From a virus, in the IMG/VR virus record IMGVR_UViG_3300009177_000031, positions 1-64,000 of that record: a stretch of DNA of 64,000 nucleotides. One strand, given 5' to 3'. How positions within the stretch are numbered: position 1 is the stretch's first letter; each line of letters starts with the position of its first letter. The position numbers and the translations under genes were made by a program. Below are positions 58,555 to 64,000 of this stretch, piece by piece. The notes under the pieces are model-generated. The model ran no database searches. It saw only the letters and a list, made by a program, of their open reading frames with translations, and was not told the origin of the DNA.

Positions 58555-58983
58555 GTGGGAACAACCGGTGCGTACAACGTGGCGAAGTTTCAGCTCGCCA
58601 CGAAGCAGCTCGATCTGTCGTCAGCCGACTTGCGCGTGCTGTTGGTCGCGAGCGGCTACGTGTTCAACCCTGACCATCGTGTGGTCTCCGACATCACGTC
58701 CGAGCTGAGCGGCACCGGGTACCTTCGTCAGCAATTGCAAACCATCAGCGTCGTTGAAGACGACGTGAACAACGTCGTGACGTTCGATGCAGCTGACATG
58801 TTGTGGGCAGGTGCAAATTTCACCGGCGGTGCTGTCGATGCAGCGATCATCTACATCGAAAGCTCGAACACCGATTCGCTGCGACAGCTCGTTTGCAGCG
58901 TCAACCTGAATCCAAAGATCACAACGGCTGGCTCAAACTACACGGTCTCGTGGGGTGCAAACGGCATCCTTCGCTTGTCCTGA
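58555..58983 (+). CDS. Beta-rich virion protein, 142 aa
   Basis: Starts with GTG 58555 one base after the previous stop. NVAKFQLATKQLDLSSADLRVLLVASGYVFNPDHRVVSDI, continued by TFDAADMLWAGANFTGG and AAIIYIESSNTDSLRQL, is the pattern of small phage proteins in tail-fibre regions (LxVxLL...YxPDxD...D...E...GY). Ends VSWGANGILRLS. Probably a tail-fibre-associated or decoration protein. Confidence 0.6.
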   Translation: MGTTGAYNVAKFQLATKQLDLSSADLRVLLVASGYVFNPDHRVVSDITSELSGTGYLRQQLQTISVVEDDVNNVVTFDAADMLWAGANFTGGAVDAAIIYIESSNTDSLRQLVCSVNLNPKITTAGSNYTVSWGANGILRLS

Positions 58984-58995
58984 AGGAGCAATCGC

Positions 58996-59310
58996 ATGCA
59001 GTGGAACGTTCGTGAAGACGGACCCTACGTCGTCATCCCTGGTGGTAGGGAGGTTCTGATCACTGAAGCCGTGCCGTTCATAGCGGCAGATGGTTCGCTC
59101 GTCATTCGCATTCCAGCGCGTGATGTGAACGTCATCACGCCGATCGTTCCAGAGCTGCACTACGACATGACGGACGTGGTGCGTTTGGTGATCGCAGTGG
59201 TCAGGGGTGGGCTCACGATCGCTCAAATCTCTGCGGTTCGTCCAAATGTCGCAACCGCAGTGCAAACGTTCATGACCAACCACGGTCTCGTCGCAGGATC
59301 AGCACCATGA
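58996..59310 (+). CDS. Small beta-rich protein, 104 aa
   Basis: GAAGGAG ahead. YVVIPGGREVLITEAVPF, DGSLVIRIPARDVNVITP, then a helical end (VVRLVIAVVRGGLTIAQI). ATGA overlap with the next gene, which carries the repeated domain. Function unknown; position suggests a virion part. Confidence 0.55.
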   Translation: MQWNVREDGPYVVIPGGREVLITEAVPFIAADGSLVIRIPARDVNVITPIVPELHYDMTDVVRLVIAVVRGGLTIAQISAVRPNVATAVQTFMTNHGLVAGSAP

Positions 59311-61037
59311 CGGCAATCAAAGACGCAATCGATCTCATCACGCAGAAGTCAAACGGTCTCGTCACGACGGCGGATCAAATCGCGTCGTTGATGACGGATG
59401 GTGGCGCTGTTGCGATGGAGACGATCTACTCGCACAAGGAGCCGCGTGTTGCAGGCGCTGCGGCTTCAGCCGCGATCATCGGTCAGCCACTCTCGATGTG
59501 GCAGTTCGAGGGAACACCTCTGACTCACGGGGCGGTGCCGACGGTTTGGGCAAACCCAACGCGTGCAACGCTTGGTGGTTTTCAGCAAGCGAATCCTGGT
59601 GGCGGTCGTACGAAGCTGATGCTCTCGCTGATCGCCGGTTGTCAGAACGGTGGCTACCTGATCATCGGTGATCGTTTGGGCCACATGGGCGGTCTCGATG
59701 GCACACTTACCACTGCGCAAAACGTCAACGGTGGTTCGCCTGGCGCACCCACGCGCAACACAGGTGGTGTTGGCAATCTGTTGCTGATCGAAATCTACAC
59801 AGCGGTTGGCGCTACAGCTACCACGATCACCGCAAACTACACGAACGATCAAGGAACCGCAGGTCAGGTGACGCAACCGATCGTGTTTGGTGGCGCCAGT
59901 CGTCAGGAAGCACAACGCGTGATGGTGATGTCGCTCGCCGCAGGCGACAAGGGTGTTCGCTCGGTCACGAGCGTCACGGTGCTCGCGACGACAGGCACCG
60001 CAGGTAACTTCGGCGTGACGCTGTTCCGACCGCTGATGTGCATTCCGTTTGCGAGCGCGACAGGCTGCGGTCACATCATCAACGCGCTCAATCACGCGAT
60101 GTCGGTGCTGGACACGGATGCGTGCCTCAGCATGATCTTCGTTCCCACGGTAGCGGCATTGCCGATTACCGACATCGTCATGAACAACGTCGAAGTCGCT
60201 GGTACGCCAGGCACGACGACGGAGACGATTCACCAGTGGAAGGAGCTGCGCCTCGGTGGTGCTGCATACGCCACCGCATCGATGGCTGGTAAAGAGCTGT
60301 CGATGTGGCAAGCAGAAGGTTCGCCGAGCCATGGCGCAGCTCCGGGTGCATTTGCAAATCCGACCAACGCAACGGCCGGAAGCTTGATGCAAACCGATCC
60401 GGCTGGTGGCAAACAGAAGTGGCTCACGTCGCTGATGTTCCCTGGCGGCTACATCGGCTCATCGTGGATGTTGATGGATCGTCTGATGCACGCTGGTGGC
60501 TTCAGCGGTATCGTCACGACAGCGCAAAACCTCAACGGTGGTTCGCCAGCGACGTTGACGCGGCACTATGCAGACAGTACCGGCGCTCTAGATGTCGGCA
60601 ACCAGATCTTCATCGAGATCAACGCTGCGCTTGGTGCAACCGGAACAACGGTGACTGCGGTGTACGCAAACGAGAACGGCGTTTCGCACACGACGCAAGC
60701 TGTTACGATTGGCGGCACCAGCTTCTTCAATCCAGGGCGTTGGATCCAACTACCGCTTGCCGCAGGCGACAGGGGCGTGCAGTCGGTGACAAGCGTAACG
60801 CTTGCAGGAACCACAGGAACCGCAGGCGCGTTTAGCGTCGTGGTTGTTCACCCTCTGCTTCACCTTCCGGTTTCGCAAATGCAACCTGACTCGTGGCAAG
60901 GCGCAATCGACACGCCTGGCAACATCGAGATCAAAACAGGTGCGTGTTTGTTTTGGTCGTGTTTGCAATCCGCAGGTGCGACGTCAGCTCTGCTCCCAGC
61001 ACTACCGCTGGTTCAATTCTCCTTCGTGGATAAGTGA
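59307..61037 (+). CDS. Tail-region protein with two tandem copies of a repeated domain
   Basis: 576 residues made of two related halves (about 40-300 and 300-576). Each has a LSMWQ-G-P start (PLSMWQFEGTPL and ELSMWQAEGSPS), then an SL(I/M)...GG/GS line, DRLGHMGGLDG versus DRLMHAGGFSG, TTAQN(V/L)NGGSP, and a V..VTSVT-TGTAG(N/A)F strand before the last part. A third copy is the neighbouring gene at 61045. Likely an adhesin-type or decoration protein that arose by duplication. It has an ATGA start overlap. Confidence 0.68.
   Translation: MTAIKDAIDLITQKSNGLVTTADQIASLMTDGGAVAMETIYSHKEPRVAGAAASAAIIGQPLSMWQFEGTPLTHGAVPTVWANPTRATLGGFQQANPGGGRTKLMLSLIAGCQNGGYLIIGDRLGHMGGLDGTLTTAQNVNGGSPGAPTRNTGGVGNLLLIEIYTAVGATATTITANYTNDQGTAGQVTQPIVFGGASRQEAQRVMVMSLAAGDKGVRSVTSVTVLATTGTAGNFGVTLFRPLMCIPFASATGCGHIINALNHAMSVLDTDACLSMIFVPTVAALPITDIVMNNVEVAGTPGTTTETIHQWKELRLGGAAYATASMAGKELSMWQAEGSPSHGAAPGAFANPTNATAGSLMQTDPAGGKQKWLTSLMFPGGYIGSSWMLMDRLMHAGGFSGIVTTAQNLNGGSPATLTRHYADSTGALDVGNQIFIEINAALGATGTTVTAVYANENGVSHTTQAVTIGGTSFFNPGRWIQLPLAAGDRGVQSVTSVTLAGTTGTAGAFSVVVVHPLLHLPVSQMQPDSWQGAIDTPGNIEIKTGACLFWSCLQSAGATSALLPALPLVQFSFVDK
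59976..60018 (+). repeat. 43-nt direct repeat, copy 1
   Basis: Identical, base for base, to 61651-61693, about 1.67 kb downstream. It encodes the conserved TVLATTGTAGNFGV strand of the repeated tail-region domain. Exact identity suggests recent duplication or ongoing recombination between the copies. Confidence 0.9.
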
Positions 61038-61044
61038 GGCGCCG

Positions 61045-61881
61045 ATGTCTGTCTCAACCTACGCTGCGTTGCTGAACAAGCTTTTGAACCCTACGCAAGA
61101 GATCAAAGCGATTGCAGCTGCGACATCGCCAGCGCAGAGCACGCAAACGTGTCCGCTCGTCAGCGAGTGGATCACAGCTGGTCGCGGTCCTACGGTTGGT
61201 GTTGCGCCAGGTGCAGCTGCGATTCCAACAAATGCGACAGCTGGTGCGCTCGGTCAATCGAACAAGGCTGGTACCGAGCAACGCGCGTGGTTGAAGCGTT
61301 TCGACATCTCGTACGGTCAGAACACACCGGGCGTCGGTATGTTCTTGCTGGTCGATCGACTCGCTCACATGAGCGGTTTGAGCGGCATCGTTACGACTGC
61401 GCAAACGGTCGGCTTCCCTGCGCTGACGCGTTTTACGAGCGGTGCAGGCGTTTGGGCTGCAATCGAGTTCTACGTGGCGGTTGGCGCAACCGGTACGACG
61501 TTGACGATGTCGTACACCAACACGGTACCGACGGCTGGTCAGACATCGCAGCCGATTGCGTTTGGAGGCACCGGTCTGAACAACATCCGTCGCATTCTTC
61601 CGATCTCGCTCGCGAGCGGCGACACTGGCGTAACTGCGGTGGCGTCAGTGACGGTGCTCGCGACGACAGGCACCGCAGGTAACTTCGGCGTGAACCTGTT
61701 CAAGACGCTCGCTGCATGGCCTGCGGTCAGCGCGATTCCGTACTTGATGAGCGGACAGCCGTTGCCTTACTTCGGCATGATGCCGGCGATTCCTGACAAC
61801 GCGTGTTTGCAATTCCTCTACATCGGCGGTTCCGGTTTGGGCAACACGAACGTCCAAGTCGTGGACTTCTTCGAGGACTAA
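61045..61881 (+). CDS. Tail-region protein, single copy of the repeated domain
   Basis: 278 residues from ATG 61045. It is the third copy of the domain in 59307-61037: LVDRLAHMSGLSGIVTTAQT, GATGTTLTMSYTN, IAFGG, LPISLASGDTGVTAV, VTVLATTGTAGNFGV. The start context is weak (GAGGCGCCG). It ends with a short acidic VVDFFED. Probably works with the double-domain protein as alternative or additional adhesin or decoration. Confidence 0.68.
   Translation: MSVSTYAALLNKLLNPTQEIKAIAAATSPAQSTQTCPLVSEWITAGRGPTVGVAPGAAAIPTNATAGALGQSNKAGTEQRAWLKRFDISYGQNTPGVGMFLLVDRLAHMSGLSGIVTTAQTVGFPALTRFTSGAGVWAAIEFYVAVGATGTTLTMSYTNTVPTAGQTSQPIAFGGTGLNNIRRILPISLASGDTGVTAVASVTVLATTGTAGNFGVNLFKTLAAWPAVSAIPYLMSGQPLPYFGMMPAIPDNACLQFLYIGGSGLGNTNVQVVDFFED
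61651..61693 (+). repeat. 43-nt direct repeat, copy 2
   Basis: Identical to 59976-60018. It lies at the same place in the homologous domain of the next gene. A recombination point between the two genes is possible here. Confidence 0.9.
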
Positions 61882-61884
61882 CCA

Positions 61885-62265
61885 ATGCTATTCGGCGGAC
61901 ACAACGCGACACCTCTGTTTCTGGACGGCTACGCTCAGAACTTTGGCGTCTTTCCGCTCATCGCAAGCTCCACGATCACCGGGACCGTGTTGATTGGAGG
62001 CGAGCCTCTGGCTGACGGCGCCACGATCAACATCTACAGCGATGTCGGTGGGCTTATCACGTCAACGACGACGACAGGCGGCGCTGGTGGTTTCTCGGTG
62101 AACGTTCCTGACGTCAACACCGTTTACTTCGCGAGCTACACCGACGGTTCAACGATCGCAGCTCGAAGCCTCGGTCACACGGCTACGGCGTCTCTCGTTT
62201 ACAACATCACCACAAACCGTGCAGCCTCGCCGCTAGGCTCGTTGGTGGTTAGGAGCAACGTATGA
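61885..62265 (+). CDS. Ig/carboxypeptidase-regulatory-like domain protein, 126 aa
   Basis: Starts at ATG 61885, three bases after the previous stop. STITGTVLIGGEPLADGATINIY followed by GGAGGFSVNVPDVNTVYFASY is the strand order of carboxypeptidase-regulatory-like/Ig domains (GTV..GG.P..GA.I.......G.F....). Such domains are common on tails and capsids for carbohydrate binding. ATGA overlap with the following gene. Confidence 0.62.
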   Translation: MLFGGHNATPLFLDGYAQNFGVFPLIASSTITGTVLIGGEPLADGATINIYSDVGGLITSTTTTGGAGGFSVNVPDVNTVYFASYTDGSTIAARSLGHTATASLVYNITTNRAASPLGSLVVRSNV

Positions 62266-62798
62266 TGGGATACGCCGCACTCGGCGAAACACGCCGTTTG
62301 CTGTTCTCGACGCAGAATGCGACTGGTGCAGCGACAAACGCCGACAGCTTGCCGACGGTCTCGGTCTACCAGCAAGGCACACTGATCGGTGCAGGTTCGC
62401 CAGTCGTGACGAACAAAGCGACCGGTTTGTACGAGGTGGCGATCGTGCTCACCACGGCGAACGGCTTCGCTGTCGGCAAGGAGTACAGCGTCGCAGCAAA
62501 CGCAACGGTCAACACCGTTGCAGGCGTCATCCCTGTCGCAAACTTCGTGATCGATCCGCAGATCGTTCGTGGTCTCACTTCTGGTTCACCTACCACGACG
62601 ATCATTCCGACGAACATCACGGTTGCGTCCGCGGACTACTACAAAGATGCGTGGCTGCTTCTCGAAGACGGTGCGCTCGCAGGTCAAGTGAAGCGCATCG
62701 GAGCGATGACGGTTGGCGGTCAAATCACGTTGGCTGCAAGCTACGCGTTCAGCCTGGCGCCTGCGGCTGGCGTCAATTGCCGCATCATCAACCGGTGA
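62262..62798 (+). CDS. Tail-region beta protein, 178 aa
   Basis: AGGAG six bases ahead of ATG 62262. RRLLFSTQNATGAATNADSLPTVSVY (in order), then GLYEVAIVLTTANGFAVGKEYSV, is a pattern of phage tail or fibre-attached beta domains (FxT..G......PxVxVY ... GxYxVxI.....F.xGxxYxV). The second half, DGALAGQVKRIGAMTVGG, ends ..CRIINR. Fibre or baseplate attachment role inferred. Confidence 0.58.
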   Translation: MMGYAALGETRRLLFSTQNATGAATNADSLPTVSVYQQGTLIGAGSPVVTNKATGLYEVAIVLTTANGFAVGKEYSVAANATVNTVAGVIPVANFVIDPQIVRGLTSGSPTTTIIPTNITVASADYYKDAWLLLEDGALAGQVKRIGAMTVGGQITLAASYAFSLAPAAGVNCRIINR

Positions 62799-62801
62799 AG
62801 C

Positions 62802-63026
62802 TTGTCGCTGCGTCGCACATCAGCGTTCGTCATCCTCACGTCAGACGACGTGTTTGTGCCGCCATCTGGCGATGTCGTTGTGGCGGATACGGCGATGATC
62901 CTGGTGAGCGTGCAAGACGCGTCTGCATCGCAGGTTGTTTTGCCGCGTCCAACGCAGGTCATCACCGGTGACATCCGGGTGCTCGGCGAGATTCAGGGCC
63001 GCATCACCGTGGTTGGAGGTTCGTAA
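62802..63026 (+). CDS. Small protein, 74 aa, TTG start
   Basis: Begins at TTG 62802; no ATG or GTG fits this frame at the right place. The sequence TSAFVILTSDDVFVPPSGDVVVAD then VITGDIRVLGEIQGRITVVGG is coherent beta protein, and the alternative frame is Cys/Arg-rich and unlikely. The stop overlaps the next ATG (TAATG). Possibly a small tail or decoration component. Confidence 0.5.
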   Translation: MSLRRTSAFVILTSDDVFVPPSGDVVVADTAMILVSVQDASASQVVLPRPTQVITGDIRVLGEIQGRITVVGGS

Positions 63027-63361
63027 TGGCATCGTCCGTCATCGTTGGAACGCGTGCGCGGTTGCAGATGACGTTCAAGCGCGACATCGGTGACGGCAAC
63101 GGTCCGCAGCCGTTCGATCCGCAGGTCATCCTGTTCACGTCTACGTTCACGCCTGGTTCTGTTGGCCTACCTCAAACTAAGGAAGCTCTACAGTACGGTG
63201 TGGATGCAGACGTTGTTCGACTCTCACAGGGCATCTACTACGTGCAACGGTTGTTGGACACGATCGGCACGCTCAAGTTCACGTATCGGTCAACGGCGTG
63301 GGGTGAGGAACTGAACATGGAAGAGATCTGCAAGGTGGCTGCACGCTCGGTCATCGAGTAG
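63026..63361 (+). CDS. BppU-like tail-region protein, 111 aa
   Basis: RARLQMTFKRDIGDGNGPQPFDPQVILF, GVDADVVRLSQGIYYVQRLL and LKFTYRSTAWGEEL follow the strand pattern of the protein at 57119. Last gene of the structural module before a 120-nt gap. Its ATG overlaps the previous stop. Confidence 0.58.
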   Translation: MASSVIVGTRARLQMTFKRDIGDGNGPQPFDPQVILFTSTFTPGSVGLPQTKEALQYGVDADVVRLSQGIYYVQRLLDTIGTLKFTYRSTAWGEELNMEEICKVAARSVIE

Positions 63362-63396
63362 AGCGAGTTCTTCGACGAGAACCTACGCTCGAACCT

Positions 63397-63420
63397 GGTG
63401 CAGATCTCGGTGCAGATCTC
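63397..63420 (+). repeat. Tandem 12-bp repeat
   Basis: GGTGCAGATCTC occurs twice head to tail (63397-63408 and 63409-63420) in the short gap before the helicase gene. Could be a regulator site or replication slippage. Nothing else clear is seen in this gap. Confidence 0.5.
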
Positions 63421-63480
63421 CAAGTGTCAGAGGCGTGTCGTAAGACCATGCGCGCGATGTAGTGTCACGAGCTGAGCGAG

Positions 63481-64000
63481 ATGAAGGAGAAGGTAACAGT
63501 CGAAGTGCTGAGCAACGTGCGCTGTCGAATGACAGGCGCACCGAAGGCGTTGCTGAAGCACCTCGACGATTCGCTCGCCGAGCAACAGAAGGGCAGCGAA
63601 TGGTCGCCACGTCACCGCCGCTTCGGTGGGAAGTGGGACGGCAAGAAGCATCACTTCCATCGCTCGCCGACATTCGCAGGCGTAGGCACTTTCGCGAGGG
63701 GTTTGCTGTCGCGCGTGAAGCGTCTCAGCAAGCTGAAGGGCTACAAGGTGCGCGTGGTGGACAAGCGCAAGGGCGTGTTCCCACCGATCGACACGTCGAA
63801 GCTGAAGCCGGACATGCTCATCGGCGTGCGCATGGATGGCGAATATAGCTACCAGCTGGACGCTGTGAAAGCTGCGTTGACCGGGGAGGCAGGCGTCCTC
63901 TTCATGGCCACGAACGCAGGCAAGACGGAGATCGCAACCGCGCTGATCAAGGTGCTGCACGAGCGTTCGGTGTTGTTCGTGGTGCCCAAAGCGATCCTGT
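63481..64000 (+). CDS. UvsW-like SF2 DNA helicase, N-terminal part (3' truncated)
   Basis: First 173 residues from ATG 63481, with no stop before the window end. An N-terminal domain (RRFGGKWDGKKHHFH, ARGLLSRVKRLSKLKG) is followed by SYQLDAVKAAL (Q-type motif) and VLFMATNAGKTEIATALI (motif I, Lys in GKT), then VLFVVPKAIL (motif Ia start). The order matches phage UvsW/SF2 helicases used in recombination, branch migration and origin control. It marks the start of a DNA-metabolism module beyond the window. Confidence 0.8.
   Translation, partial: MKEKVTVEVLSNVRCRMTGAPKALLKHLDDSLAEQQKGSEWSPRHRRFGGKWDGKKHHFHRSPTFAGVGTFARGLLSRVKRLSKLKGYKVRVVDKRKGVFPPIDTSKLKPDMLIGVRMDGEYSYQLDAVKAALTGEAGVLFMATNAGKTEIATALIKVLHERSVLFVVPKAIL

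Noticed and set aside
62795-62971. Alternative gene starting at GTG 62795
   Set aside because: Its translation is Cys/Arg/His-rich and incoherent, whereas the TTG 62802 frame gives a regular beta-type protein that joins the next gene by TAATG.

Overview
This 64-kb window is a contiguous stretch of a large, GC-rich tailed-phage genome with a contractile tail (myovirus morphology). It carries a portal, a prohead protease, a major capsid protein, a tail sheath, a tail tube, tail-assembly chaperones, a tape measure and a full baseplate series. Every gene I can support is on the + strand. Genes are densely packed, often with ATGA, TAATG or TGATG overlaps, and most have AAGGAG-type ribosome binding sites. 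The host cannot be named from the sequence; it is a bacterium that uses Shine-Dalgarno sites and tolerates high GC. No terminase or integrase gene is visible.

Layout. (1) 1-12.7 kb, accessory block: a tail of an unknown gene, several small zinc-ribbon proteins, a Dam-type adenine methyltransferase, a tRNA-Gln(UUG), a lysis-like group (membrane protein, metallopeptidase-like protein, GH25 muramidase), MazG-like and thymidylate-kinase-like nucleotide enzymes, an RHH DNA-binding protein, a polyglycine protein, an HExxH protein, a Cys-rich protein, a cysteine-peptidase-like protein and a ParB-like protein. (2) 12.7-31 kb, head module part 1: portal, then about 14 kb of large unusual proteins before the prohead protease. 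These are a sigma-70-like-region protein, a Nudix plus 2H-phosphoesterase fusion, a mosaic protein, a 1500-residue SNF2 helicase, a Mu gpF-like minor head protein and a HipA/PI3-4-kinase-like kinase. Several share a short module built on GSRGGK. (3) 31-34.3 kb: two small beta-rich proteins, an acidic scaffold-like protein, and a major capsid protein followed by a terminator. (4) 34.3-54.3 kb: connectors, tail terminator, sheath, tube, chaperones (probable frameshift), tape measure with a transglycosylase-like domain, hub, spike, LysM/gp25 protein, J-like wedge protein and a further baseplate protein. (5) 54.3-63.4 kb: a beta-helix tail spike or fibre and a run of small receptor-region/decoration proteins, including a domain present three times. 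(6) 63.5 kb to the end: the start of a UvsW-like SF2 helicase, marking entry into the DNA-metabolism module.

How it may work together. The most striking part is the enzyme-rich stretch between portal and protease, where most phages have portal and protease nearly adjacent. The position, the shared GSRGGK module and the presence of an SNF2 helicase recall internal head proteins such as P1 DarB. I infer that some of these proteins are packaged in the capsid and injected to counter host defences. The Nudix-2H fusion (nucleotide second-messenger or ADP-ribose chemistry) and the kinase would be effectors. This is inference. What the sequence shows directly is the gene order, the catalytic motifs and the repeated module. 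A second protein-level pattern, ALSAG-x2-SP-x3-GG-x-AL, is shared by the protease C-terminus and the capsid N-terminus, and probably marks the maturation cleavage sites.
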